Source: Oscillospiraceae bacterium
GTDB lineage: Bacteria > Bacillota > Clostridia > Oscillospirales > QAMX01
Length of the DNA: 53,939 bases
Reading direction: 5' to 3'
Assembly (NCBI GenBank): GCA_015067715.1
Contig: SVLY01000013.1
Location: 1-53,939, forward strand
Below are positions 40,459 through 48,199 of this stretch, in pieces; within the stretch, counting starts at the first letter, position 1; each line of letters starts with the position of its first letter. The notes below the pieces were generated by a model that worked only from the letters and a program-made list of their open reading frames with translations, was not told the DNA's origin and made no database searches. A program made the position numbers and the translations under genes.

Positions 40459-41286
40459 GTGAAAATAACTTATTTCGGAACTGCCGCCGCAGAAGGCTGG
40501 CCTGGGCTGTTCTGCAGATGCGAGGCCTGTGAAAAGGCGCGTGCCCTTGGGGGAAGAAATATTCGAACGAGGTCCCAGGCGCTTATCGACGACGGGCTTT
40601 TGCTGGATCTTCCGCCGGACACCTATATGCACGTGCTGTACGGCGGGCTGGATCTCACCGCCGTACACAGCCTGCTGGTCACCCACACCCACTTCGACCA
40701 CTACGCTCCCCACGAGCTCTGGTGCCGCAGTCCCGGCATTGCCTACGGCCTCCGTGAGGACGTACCCGTGCTGAAGGTCTTTGGTTCGGAATTCGTATGC
40801 GAAAATTTCCTCAAGCGGCCCCGTCCCGAAAACGAAGAGAAACGGGTGGACTTTGAGGCGGTGAGCTCAGAGCAGACCTTCACCGCCGGGGACTACACCG
40901 TAACCGCCCTTCCCGCAGACCACGGCAGACCGGGAGATGCCTTTATCTACGCCATCGAAAAAGAGGGCAAGAGCCTTTTCTACTGCCACGACACCGGCTA
41001 TCTCACAGATATCGCATGGGGTTGGCTTGAAAAGACGGGGAAGCGCTTTGACCTGATCTCTCTGGACTGCACCAATATCGTTGGCGACGGACGGAGAGGG
41101 CATATGGGTGTTTCCGCCTGCAGAGAGGTCAAGGCAAGACTTCTTGAGCTGGGTTCCGCCGACGAAAACACGGTCTTCGTGCTCAACCACTTCTCCCACA
41201 ACGGCAAAACCGTCTACGACGACCTTGCCGCCGAGCTGGAAGGGGAGTTTACCGTCTCCTACGACGGGCTTGCAATTGAATTCTGA
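40459..41286 (+). CDS. MBL-fold phosphodiesterase, PhnP-like
   Basis: 275 residues from GTG 40459, supported by GGAG eight bases upstream; a longer frame from a TTG at 40384 would start within the terminator hairpin. The N-terminal FGTAAAEGWPGLFCRCEACEKA holds closely spaced cysteines resembling the structural zinc site of PhnP. The catalytic motif is VTHTHFDHYAP (near residue 80), with further ligands in PADHGRPGDAF, CHDTGYL and LNHFSHNG. PhnP-type enzymes split cyclic phosphodiesters, and the fold also includes lactonases, so the substrate is open. No phn genes are nearby. Confidence 0.8.
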   Translation: MKITYFGTAAAEGWPGLFCRCEACEKARALGGRNIRTRSQALIDDGLLLDLPPDTYMHVLYGGLDLTAVHSLLVTHTHFDHYAPHELWCRSPGIAYGLREDVPVLKVFGSEFVCENFLKRPRPENEEKRVDFEAVSSEQTFTAGDYTVTALPADHGRPGDAFIYAIEKEGKSLFYCHDTGYLTDIAWGWLEKTGKRFDLISLDCTNIVGDGRRGHMGVSACREVKARLLELGSADENTVFVLNHFSHNGKTVYDDLAAELEGEFTVSYDGLAIEF

Positions 41287-41311
41287 TCGCTAAAGGAACA
41301 AAAAAAGAGAT

Positions 41312-42700
41312 ATGCACAGTTTGTTTATTCGGGACAAGGGCTTTTACAAGCGCGTTGCGGGTATTGCCGTTCCCATAGCCCTGCAGGGGCTTATCACCAC
41401 CGGCGTTAACATGATGGACACCATCATGGTCGGTGCGGTGAGCGAGACTCATCTGTCTGCGGTGAGCCTTGCAAACCAGTTTATCAGCATTTTCCACATT
41501 TTCTGCATGGGCATCGGCATGGGAGCTTCGGTGCTCGTTGCAAGGTATTACGGCATGGGGGACAGATCCAGCCTTAAAAAGACCGTTGCAATAATGCTTC
41601 GGCTCTGTCTGGGGCTTTCGGTGCTGTTTGCCGTTGCCACCGCCCTTATTCCGCGGCTTATCATGCTTATCTACACCACGGAAGAGGCCATTATCGGCTA
41701 CGGCATAGAATATCTCAACTATTCCGTTGTGACCTATTTCTTCCTGGGGCTTTCACTCACCTGTACCATAGTTCTCCGGAACGTGGGAAAGGTGAAGATA
41801 CCGCTGTACACGTCCATTGCGGCGTTCTTCGTTAACGTGGGCGCAAACTACGTGTTCATCTTCGGCGTGGATTTCCTCCGTATTCCCGCGATGGATGCGG
41901 CAGGCGCCGCCGTGGGCACGCTTATTGCCCGTGTGTTTGAATTTGCGGTGATCTGCGGATATATGTTCTTCCGGGACAAAAACATCGGCTTCCGGATCCG
42001 GGATCTTTTTGCTCCCGTGGGAAAGCTTTGGAGAGAGTACATACGCATAAGCATTCCCGTTCTGATCAGCGACGGCATTCTTGCCCTTGGCAACAACTCC
42101 GTTGCAATGGTCATCGGCCGTCTGGGGGACAATTTCGTGGCGGCAAACGCCGTTACCGCAGTAACCCAACAGCTGAGCTCCGTTATGATCCAGGGCTTTT
42201 CCCAGGCGGGTGCCATCGTCACCGGCCACACCCTTGGGGAGGGCGACAGGGAAAAGGCCTTCGACCAGGGCTATGCCTTTCTCGGGCTTGGCATGGTGTT
42301 CGGTCTTTTGTCTGCGGGCATAGTAATGCTCATCAGCGAGCCCATGATCCGCGCCTACGACCTGACCCCCGAGACCCAGGCAATAACACGCCAGCTTATG
42401 CTCTCTATAAGCATTATAATCTTCTTCCAGGCCACCAACAGCATTATGACCAAGGGTGTTCTCCGTGGCGGAGGAGACACGAAAATGCTCATGCTGGCAG
42501 ACAATATCTTCCTCTGGGTGGCTTCCATTCCCCTCGGAGCTCTGGCGGGGCTGGTGTTCCACCTGCCTGCCTTCTGGATCTATTTTGCTCTGAAGATAGA
42601 CCAGGTGCTGAAGGCTGTGTGGTGCGTTATACGCCTTAGAAGCGGCAAATGGATAAAGAAGGTCCGCTCCGAAAAAGAGATTCAGGAGCCCGCAAAATAA
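41312..42700 (+). CDS. MATE-family multidrug/cation efflux transporter
   Basis: 462 residues with twelve predicted membrane helices in two similar halves. The N-half has VAGIAVPIALQGLITTGVNM, MDTIMVGAVSETHLSAVSLA and GMGASVLVARYYG; the C-half has ISIPVLISDGILALGNN, FSQAGAIVTGHTLGEGD and TKGVLRGGGDTKML, all typical. It exports organic cations or drugs in exchange for Na+ or H+. It follows the MBL gene by 25 bases, probably in one transcript, and ends at the terminator at 42711. Confidence 0.92.
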   Translation: MHSLFIRDKGFYKRVAGIAVPIALQGLITTGVNMMDTIMVGAVSETHLSAVSLANQFISIFHIFCMGIGMGASVLVARYYGMGDRSSLKKTVAIMLRLCLGLSVLFAVATALIPRLIMLIYTTEEAIIGYGIEYLNYSVVTYFFLGLSLTCTIVLRNVGKVKIPLYTSIAAFFVNVGANYVFIFGVDFLRIPAMDAAGAAVGTLIARVFEFAVICGYMFFRDKNIGFRIRDLFAPVGKLWREYIRISIPVLISDGILALGNNSVAMVIGRLGDNFVAANAVTAVTQQLSSVMIQGFSQAGAIVTGHTLGEGDREKAFDQGYAFLGLGMVFGLLSAGIVMLISEPMIRAYDLTPETQAITRQLMLSISIIIFFQATNSIMTKGVLRGGGDTKMLMLADNIFLWVASIPLGALAGLVFHLPAFWIYFALKIDQVLKAVWCVIRLRSGKWIKKVRSEKEIQEPAK

Positions 42701-42710
42701 AGTTCAAAAG

Positions 42711-42753
42711 AAAGATCCCGTTCACGCCGGGTTTGGCGGAACGGGATCTTTTT
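42711..42753. terminator. Two-way terminator between the MATE and DUF4097 genes
   Basis: AAAGATCCCGTTC and GAACGGGATCTTTTT form a 13-base stem around a loop. Confidence 0.85.
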
Positions 42754-42765
42754 GTTCTTCGGTAT

Positions 42766-43881
42766 TTACCTCGGCTCAAGGGAAAGGCGGATGCTGATGT
42801 CGCCGGAGGAGGTGGTAACGCGGCATGTGCCCTTGCCGCCGTAGACGTCGTGGTGAATGTTTATGCTTCCGGTGGAAGTCTCGGGAATGACGGTCATCTG
42901 CGACTGCAAAATCCCCGATACGTCTCCCGAGAAGGTCTTGATATCCATTTCCTCGGCGTAGAAGAAGTTCAGCTCAATATCGCCGGTGTCGGTTTCCATG
43001 CCGGTAAATGGGGCGTAGGTGTTTTCAAAGCTCACGTCGCCGGTATCGGTGGTGACATTCAGGCTGTTAACGTTCACTGTGTTTGCGGAAACGTCGCCGG
43101 TATCGGTGGTGACATTCAGGCTGTTAACGTTCACCGTGTTTGCGGAAACGTCGCCGGTATCGGTGGTTATTACGGTGCTGCCGGCGCCGGATACGGTAAG
43201 TCCGTTGATTCTGGTCCTTCCCGTATCGGTTTTAACATCCGCTCCGGAGAGCTCCAGCCCGGACAGGCTGATGTTTCCGGTGGATGTGACGATGCTGAGG
43301 GTCGGAGCCGTCTCTCCGCCGGAGATACCGCTGACGGTTGCGGAGCCCGTGGTGGTAGTGATATATACCGAGGAGAGAACGTTTGCATTCAGATCTATAT
43401 CGCCGGTACTTGCGCTTGCGGTTATTGCATTGAAGCAAAGTCCGGATTCAACGTAAAAGTCTCCGGTGCCCGTGGAGAGAAAGAGCTCGTTATAGTCCTT
43501 CCGGGGGAGGAGTATGAACAGGTACGTCTTTTCGGAACCGAAGGAAATATAGTCGTACCACGCTCTGGTGTTGTATTTTTGTACGGTAAGCACGCCGCCG
43601 TCGCAGATAAAGCTGTAAAACTCTTTTCTGCCGGCGACGTAGGTGACGGATACGGTCTCTCCGTCGTAGGGGGCAAGGGTGACGTCTGCGGTACTGTCCT
43701 CAATGCGGAGGGAGTGGATGTCCCCGGAAAATTCCTGGACGGTCTCCGTGGGGCTTTCGTTGGGAATGCTGAGATTGTCGAAATCAAATTTCATCATAAA
43801 CATGGCGGTTAGGAAGAGCAGGCTTCCCACAAGGGCAAGGGCTCCGCCCACAACCATGGCAATTGCCGCTGTTTTTTTCAT
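42766..43881 (-). CDS. DUF4097-family membrane-anchored beta-solenoid protein
   Basis: 371 residues. An N-terminal membrane helix (AIAMVVGGALALVGSLLFLT) anchors a long repetitive beta structure outside the membrane. The recurring unit is about 18-20 residues with TDTGDV or TSTGNI cores, typical of DUF4097/DUF4098 proteins. Two units are exact 19-residue duplicates encoded by the tandem repeat at 43035-43148. The family is often encoded with PadR and HAAS genes, as here, and is thought to act in envelope stress sensing; function is not established. The ribosome binding site GGAAGG lies in the end of the HAAS gene, six bases away. Confidence 0.85.
   Translation of the reverse strand: MKKTAAIAMVVGGALALVGSLLFLTAMFMMKFDFDNLSIPNESPTETVQEFSGDIHSLRIEDSTADVTLAPYDGETVSVTYVAGRKEFYSFICDGGVLTVQKYNTRAWYDYISFGSEKTYLFILLPRKDYNELFLSTGTGDFYVESGLCFNAITASASTGDIDLNANVLSSVYITTTTGSATVSGISGGETAPTLSIVTSTGNISLSGLELSGADVKTDTGRTRINGLTVSGAGSTVITTDTGDVSANTVNVNSLNVTTDTGDVSANTVNVNSLNVTTDTGDVSFENTYAPFTGMETDTGDIELNFFYAEEMDIKTFSGDVSGILQSQMTVIPETSTGSINIHHDVYGGKGTCRVTTSSGDISIRLSLEPR
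43035..43148 (-). repeat. Tandem 57-base repeat in the DUF4097 gene
   Basis: Two copies of 57 bases (43035-43091 and 43092-43148) differing at one visible position (TCACTGT versus TCACCGT), followed by the start of a third at 43149. Each encodes one 19-residue solenoid turn. Such recent repeats can expand or contract by slippage. Confidence 0.85.
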
Positions 43882-43887
43882 TTTGAT

Positions 43888-44463
43888 CTACTTCCTTCCT
43901 GTAAAAATACCCCTGATAAGCAGGGCGGTCTCTGCGGTGAGCCTGGCAACGCCCCTGGTTGCGATATGGCAGAGGAAAAACCAGAATACACCAAGACCTA
44001 CACAAATAAGGCCGCATCCGATAAGGAAAAGCCCCTGGGGAAAGTGGCCGTTAATGATAAGCAATGCACCCCCAACGAGCCCCGCAAGTCCGCAGGCGGG
44101 AAAACAGAGCTCAACTGCCCAGAGCACCACGTCCAAAGCCCACAGCACGATGAAAAACGCCAGCACCACGGCAAAAACCGCAATTCCAAGGCTGAGCCAG
44201 ACGGGCGAGCCCACAGCCAGCAAAACTATCTCCCAGGCCTTCAGCTCTCTTTTTTCGGAAAGGGGAAGACCAACCTCGCCGCAGATCTTTTTTGCCTCTT
44301 CCGTTGGCGTGCCAAAGGAGGCGACGGCCTCTTCCTCGGTTGCGCCCTCTTCAATGCGGTCGGCAATGCTTTCGCTGTAGAGGTCGATATACTTTTTTCT
44401 TTCGGCTCTGGGCAGGTTGCGAAGACCTTTTTTCAGCCCGGACAAAAACTTCTTTTTATTCAC
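43888..44463 (-). CDS. DUF1700/HAAS-domain membrane protein
   Basis: About 191 residues. The N-terminal ~75 residues are the HAAS signal module (FLSGLKKGLRNLPRAERKKY, ADRIEEGATEEEAVASFGTP). Four hydrophobic helices follow (for example VLLAVGSPVWLSLGIAVFAV; LIGCGLICVGLGVFWFFLCH). I place the start at GTG 44463, ten bases after AAGGGAG and overlapping the PadR stop by eight bases; GTG 44472 in the same frame is too close to that site. It is the middle gene of the PadR-HAAS-DUF4097 operon and likely links the membrane state to the other two. Confidence 0.85.
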   Translation of the reverse strand: MNKKKFLSGLKKGLRNLPRAERKKYIDLYSESIADRIEEGATEEEAVASFGTPTEEAKKICGEVGLPLSEKRELKAWEIVLLAVGSPVWLSLGIAVFAVVLAFFIVLWALDVVLWAVELCFPACGLAGLVGGALLIINGHFPQGLFLIGCGLICVGLGVFWFFLCHIATRGVARLTAETALLIRGIFTGRK

Positions 44464-44776
44464 CCTGTTCACTCTCCCTTGTGATAAATTCGTAGATCCC
44501 CATTATCTCTTTCCACTCACGCTTAAACTCTTCAATTCGCTCAAGGCCGGAGGGGGTTATGGTGTAGTATTTTCTAAGCCTTCCGTTGTGCTCGCATGAG
44601 CGCACGGTAAGGTGGCCTGCGGTCTCGAGCCGGCGGAGTATGGGGTAAAGCGTGGATTCCGAAATCGTAACGTAGGGGCTGATGTCCCTGATCATGCGGT
44701 AGCCGTAGGACTCTCCGTCTCTGATGGAGGACAAAACGCATATGTCAAGTAAGCCTCGTTTAAGTTGATGATCCAT
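44456..44776 (-). CDS. PadR-family transcriptional regulator
   Basis: 106 residues. The winged helix is MDHQLKRGLLDICVLSSIRD, ESYGYRMIRDIS, ESTLYPILRRLETAGHL and RKYYTITPSG, then a C-terminal dimer helix. AGGAGG stands five bases before ATG 44776. It heads the operon with HAAS and DUF4097 genes, the standard arrangement for this regulator type, and likely represses the operon through GAGGTATT repeats in the promoter. Confidence 0.92.
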   Translation of the reverse strand: MDHQLKRGLLDICVLSSIRDGESYGYRMIRDISPYVTISESTLYPILRRLETAGHLTVRSCEHNGRLRKYYTITPSGLERIEEFKREWKEIMGIYEFITRESEQGE

Positions 44777-44777
44777 G

Positions 44778-44834
44778 AATACCTCCTGTGCAGTAATACT
44801 ATACCATGCGAGGTATTACTTGTCAAGAGGTATT
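44778..44834 (-). promoter_or_regulatory. Promoter and probable operators of the PadR-HAAS-DUF4097 operon
   Basis: Reverse strand TTGACA (44821-44826), 17-base spacer, TATAGT (44798-44803). The word GAGGTATT occurs at 44810-44817 (in the spacer) and 44827-44834 (just upstream of -35), and its complement AATACCTC at 44778-44785 (over the ribosome binding site). PadR proteins bind inverted sites of this size, so tight self-repression is likely. Confidence 0.7.
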
Positions 44835-44840
44835 CCTGAA

Positions 44841-44880
44841 AAAATCCCCTGCCCGGGAAAAATTTCGGGCAGGGGATTAT
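44841..44880 (-). terminator. Terminator of the citrate synthase/CE15 transcript
   Basis: AATCCCCTGCCCG and CGGGCAGGGGATT form a 13-base stem; the A run at its left end gives T residues on the reverse strand. Confidence 0.8.
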
Positions 44881-44887
44881 TGTGCGG

Positions 44888-45988
44888 TCAGAGGTCTCTG
44901 TTCAGCTTTTTGTTCAGGGCGTCCATATAGGCATTCCAGTCCTGGCGGGAGAAGAAATGCCGATGAGGGCGAAGGTGGTAACAGGGGTTGCCGTCGTTAA
45001 GCTGTTCTCCGGGGAGGGGGAGCCTGTCGGGGGTGACGAGCCCCTTTTCCCCAAGGAGCTTCCATGCGGCAGAGGCGTGGAGAGTGGTGAGAAATTCCGA
45101 CAGGGGGTCGGCGCCTCTGTCCTTTTCGGCTGATCCCACCAACAGGAGCCTCGGTGCGATCAGCGCCAGCAGATATGCCTGATCGTAGGGCTTTGAGTCT
45201 TCCTTTTCCCCGCGGTAGAGCTTGAAGTTCTCGCAGTACCAGTCCCAGCTTCCGCAGCGTAAAAAATCGTCCACCCTTTCGCCGGTGCCGTGTTTTGAGG
45301 ATGCGGCTCCGCCGTAGCCGGAGTTGTTTGAACAGGCGCACCAGAAGCGCTCGTCCTGAGCCGCTGTCCAGAGGGCGGTCTTACCGAGACGGGAATGTCC
45401 CACAACGGCGGTGTGTTCTCCGTCAAGATCTTCCCTTGTGAGGATATAGTCAAGTGCTCTGGACGCGCCGTAGGCCCACATGCCGATCTTTCCCCATTCA
45501 TCGGGGGAGCGGGGATTGTCCGTGCCAAAGGCTTTTGCAAGACCGTCGGAAAAATTGCCGTGGAGACCGTCGTTTACTATGTCCTGGTAGCAGACCACTA
45601 AAAGTGCAAAGCCGCGATCGGTTATCTCTTCAACGGGGATGTATCTGTGCGGCACGGGACAGAAAGCCAAATTGAGAAAAACAGGGGGCTTATTTATTGA
45701 CTTGGGGATAAAAAGCTCGGCCATAAACGAAAAAACGCCGGAGGGGGTGGGAAAGCTGATCTTGATCTGCTGTTGCAGTACCTTTCCGGCATAGGCATAG
45801 ATGTCTTCGGAGACCACCTCACCCTTGCCGGGACCGGTACATTCGGGAGTGTAGCCGTAGGAATGACGGCAGAGAGCATCCAGCATTTCCGCCCTGCGCT
45901 CAGGCCAAAGCCCCAACGTGACGTCGCGGCCGTCGTTCATTTGGAGGATGGGCAGAAGCTCCCGTTGATCCAAAAGCTCTTTAAGCAT
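44888..45988 (-). CDS. CE15-like glucuronoyl esterase (alpha/beta hydrolase)
   Basis: 366 residues, no signal peptide. The nucleophile elbow GHSRLGKTALWTAAQDERF (Ser near residue 196) is the bacterial CE15 signature, and PCYHLRPHRHFFSRQDW near the C-terminus provides the catalytic histidine with its conserved surroundings. NSGYGGAASSK and WDWYCENF are also family-like. CE15 enzymes cut esters of 4-O-methyl-glucuronic acid in lignin-carbohydrate links; a cytoplasmic member would act on small esterified uronosyl compounds. It starts 48 bases after citrate synthase, with AAAGGGAG upstream of ATG 45988, and is likely in the same transcript, though the functional link is obscure. Confidence 0.75.
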   Translation of the reverse strand: MLKELLDQRELLPILQMNDGRDVTLGLWPERRAEMLDALCRHSYGYTPECTGPGKGEVVSEDIYAYAGKVLQQQIKISFPTPSGVFSFMAELFIPKSINKPPVFLNLAFCPVPHRYIPVEEITDRGFALLVVCYQDIVNDGLHGNFSDGLAKAFGTDNPRSPDEWGKIGMWAYGASRALDYILTREDLDGEHTAVVGHSRLGKTALWTAAQDERFWCACSNNSGYGGAASSKHGTGERVDDFLRCGSWDWYCENFKLYRGEKEDSKPYDQAYLLALIAPRLLLVGSAEKDRGADPLSEFLTTLHASAAWKLLGEKGLVTPDRLPLPGEQLNDGNPCYHLRPHRHFFSRQDWNAYMDALNKKLNRDL

Positions 45989-46036
45989 GGTTTTTTACAC
46001 TCCCTTTATGAATTGTTTTTTTCCGTGAAGGGGGGC

Positions 46037-47389
46037 TCAACGGAGGGAAAGGGGAACGTAGTTTTTGTCGGTGCCGATGCTTTTGTAGGAGGGGCGGATG
46101 ATCTTGTCCGCGTTCACAAGCTCCTCTAAGCGGTGGGCGCTCCAGCCGACGATGCGGGATATGGCGAAGATCGGCGTGTAGAGCTCAACGGGGATGCCCA
46201 GCATACTGTAGACAAAGCCGCTGTAAAAGTCCACGTTGGCGCTGACGCCCTTGTAGATGCGTCTCTTTTTCCCGATGACACGGGGGGCGGCGCTCTCAAC
46301 GGCGGAATAGAGGGCGAAATCCTCGCTTCTGCCCTTTTCGTGGGCCAGCTTTTCGACGAAGCTTTTGAAAATGCAGGCTCTCGGGTCGGAGAGGGAATAG
46401 ACTGCGTGACCCATTCCGTAGATCAGACCGCTCTTGTCAAAGGCCTCCCGGGCAAGGAGCTTTTCAAGGATGCTCTCGACCTCTTCCGTATCCGAGGGGT
46501 CGGAGACGGTGTCCCGGATGTAGTTCATCATTTCGACGGCCTTTATGTTTGCGCCGCCGTGCTTGGGTCCCTTGAGAGAGGAGAGGGCGGCGGCCATTAC
46601 GGAATAGGTGTCGGAGCCGGAGGAGGTGACCACGCGGGTGGTGAAGGTGGAGTTGTTTCCGCCGCCGTGCTCCATGTGGAGGACCAGCGCAAGGTCCAGA
46701 ACTCTTGCCTCCAGCTCGGTGTAGCTCATGTCCGGACGGAGCATCATGAGGACATTCTCCGCGGTGGAAAGGTTCTTTCCGGGTCGGTGGATGTGAAGGC
46801 TTCCGTCACAGAGATAGTGGCTGTAGGCGCTGTAGCCGTAAACGGAGAGCATGGGCAGAACGCTGATCAGCTCGATGCACTGTCTCAGGATGTTGGGAAG
46901 AGAGTTGTCGGAGATGTCCGCGTCATAGGAGGCCAGGGTGAGAACGCTTCGGGTGAGGGAGTTCATCAGGTCCCTGCTGGGTGCCTTCATTATGACGTCC
47001 CTTGTGAAGTTTCGGGGGAGGACGCGGCTCTCGCTCAAAAGTCCGGAGAATTTGGAAAGCTGTTCTTCGGTGGGAAGCTCACCGAAAAGCAGGAGATAGG
47101 CGGTCTCCTCAAAACCGTTATGTCTGCCGGAAAAGCCGTCAACGAGCCGGTTTATGTCATAGCCCCTGTAGAACAGCTTTCCGTCGCAGGGGATCTTTTC
47201 CCCGTTTTCCGTGCGGAAGGCCTCGATGGAGGATATGTTCGTGAGTCCGGTGAGCACGCCCGTGCCGTCGAGGTCACGGAGTCCGCGCTTTACACCCATT
47301 TCCCGGTAAAGCTCCGCAGGGATCCGGTCATTTTTGAGGCAGAGCTCGCTGTAGCTTGTGAACAGGCTGTTTTCGGTTTTGTTTGTCAA
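46037..47389 (-). CDS. gltA: Citrate synthase
   Basis: 450 residues. All three catalytic residues are visible: His in MEHGGGNNSTFT (near residue 230), His in YGMGHAVYSLSDPRACIF (near 315) and Asp in ANVDFYSGFVYSMLGIP (near 380). It condenses acetyl-CoA with oxaloacetate to citrate in the cytoplasm. The ~40-residue N-terminal extension is usual for this clostridial subtype; 2-methylcitrate synthase activity cannot be excluded. No aconitase or isocitrate dehydrogenase gene is adjacent, in contrast to the usual operon. A consensus-like promoter lies at 47455-47483, and the leader contains a CTCCCC/GGGGAG hairpin. Confidence 0.93.
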   Translation of the reverse strand: MTNKTENSLFTSYSELCLKNDRIPAELYREMGVKRGLRDLDGTGVLTGLTNISSIEAFRTENGEKIPCDGKLFYRGYDINRLVDGFSGRHNGFEETAYLLLFGELPTEEQLSKFSGLLSESRVLPRNFTRDVIMKAPSRDLMNSLTRSVLTLASYDADISDNSLPNILRQCIELISVLPMLSVYGYSAYSHYLCDGSLHIHRPGKNLSTAENVLMMLRPDMSYTELEARVLDLALVLHMEHGGGNNSTFTTRVVTSSGSDTYSVMAAALSSLKGPKHGGANIKAVEMMNYIRDTVSDPSDTEEVESILEKLLAREAFDKSGLIYGMGHAVYSLSDPRACIFKSFVEKLAHEKGRSEDFALYSAVESAAPRVIGKKRRIYKGVSANVDFYSGFVYSMLGIPVELYTPIFAISRIVGWSAHRLEELVNADKIIRPSYKSIGTDKNYVPLSLR

Positions 47390-47454
47390 TTTCGGTGTAC
47401 CGACCTTTCTAGAGAATATTGTGTGAGCTCCCCGAAAGGGGAGGACACAGTAGA

Positions 47455-47483
47455 ATTATACCAAAAACAGCACGCAGGGTCAA
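47455..47483 (-). promoter_or_regulatory. Sigma-A promoter of citrate synthase
   Basis: Reverse strand TTGACC (47478-47483), 17-base spacer, TATAAT (47455-47460). Confidence 0.8.
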
Positions 47484-47545
47484 TACAAACTGTAGTATGT
47501 TACAAAATGTTTACTATTTCGTCCGGAATCGACAGATGATCTTTT

Positions 47546-48013
47546 TCAGAGGGGTTTGCCGTTGAGATGGGCAGAGACAAGCTTTGAGCCGGCATAGCTC
47601 AGCTTCAGGGAGAAGAAGGGCTCGTTTCTGTCGATGAGCCCGAAAAATATCCGGTCGCCCTCCCACATGGGAAGCATAGAAAGCTCACTCTCCGGGATCC
47701 ATGCAAGCTCGCCCTCGTCGCAGGAGTCTGCAAGCCGGCCCTCGAAGCCGTCGGCAGTGAACAGGTGCATATATTCCGTCTCCCAGCCGTCGGAGGAAAA
47801 TGTGACGATGCCCCGGAATTTCCAGGAGGTGAGAGTGAGGTCGGTCTCCTCCCGAACCTCTCTCAGAAGACAGTCCTCGGGGCTTTCACCCTCCAAAAAG
47901 CCGCCGCCAATGCCTATCCATTTGCCCTTGTTGACGTCTTTTTCCTTTTTACAGCGGTAGAGCATGAGATATTTGCCGTTTTGTTTTACGTAGCAAAGAG
48001 TTGTGAGCCTCAT
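47546..48013 (-). CDS. Nudix hydrolase (MutT/8-oxo-dGTPase-like)
   Basis: 155 residues. The Nudix box is complete: GGGFLEGESPEDCLLREVRE and then ETDL (G-x5-E-x7-REUxEE; residues ~36-58). The pattern KGKWIGIGGG before it and the clostridial length suggest the 8-oxo-dGTP diphosphatase group, which cleans oxidised nucleotides, but other Nudix substrates are possible. It has its own promoter (48046-48074) and is divergent from recJ; shared genome-maintenance roles are suggestive only. Confidence 0.88.
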   Translation of the reverse strand: MRLTTLCYVKQNGKYLMLYRCKKEKDVNKGKWIGIGGGFLEGESPEDCLLREVREETDLTLTSWKFRGIVTFSSDGWETEYMHLFTADGFEGRLADSCDEGELAWIPESELSMLPMWEGDRIFFGLIDRNEPFFSLKLSYAGSKLVSAHLNGKPL

Positions 48014-48045
48014 GGGAGATAAGCCCTCCTTTTCGGTATGGGTCT

Positions 48046-48074
48046 ATTTTATCACGGGCAAAAAGCTCTGTCAA
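48046..48074 (-). promoter_or_regulatory. Sigma-A promoter of the Nudix gene
   Basis: Reverse strand TTGACA (48069-48074), 17-base spacer, TAAAAT (48046-48051). Confidence 0.8.
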
Positions 48075-48126
48075 CGTTATGGGCGCCGAAGGGGGGACAA
48101 AAGGCGCAGAATAATGCTGTGTCTAC

Positions 48127-48155
48127 TTGAAAAAAAGCTCGGTTTCTGATATAAT
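48127..48155 (+). promoter_or_regulatory. Sigma-A promoter of the recJ-relA operon
   Basis: TTGAAA (48127-48132), 17-base spacer, TATAAT (48150-48155). Confidence 0.8.
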
Positions 48156-48199
48156 TTACAGTAAGAACGTATTGCTGAAAATAGCATTGAGGTAAATCA

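Noticed and set aside
43019-43150. Regularly spaced repeats suggesting a CRISPR array
   Set aside because: The units are 57 bases, in frame, directly adjacent without spacers, and encode solenoid turns.
47423-47450. Riboswitch in the citrate synthase leader
   Set aside because: Only a single small CTCCCC/GGGGAG hairpin is visible, with no conserved aptamer elements.
46133-47539. Forward open frame of 468 codons
   Set aside because: Antisense to citrate synthase, which has all catalytic residues.
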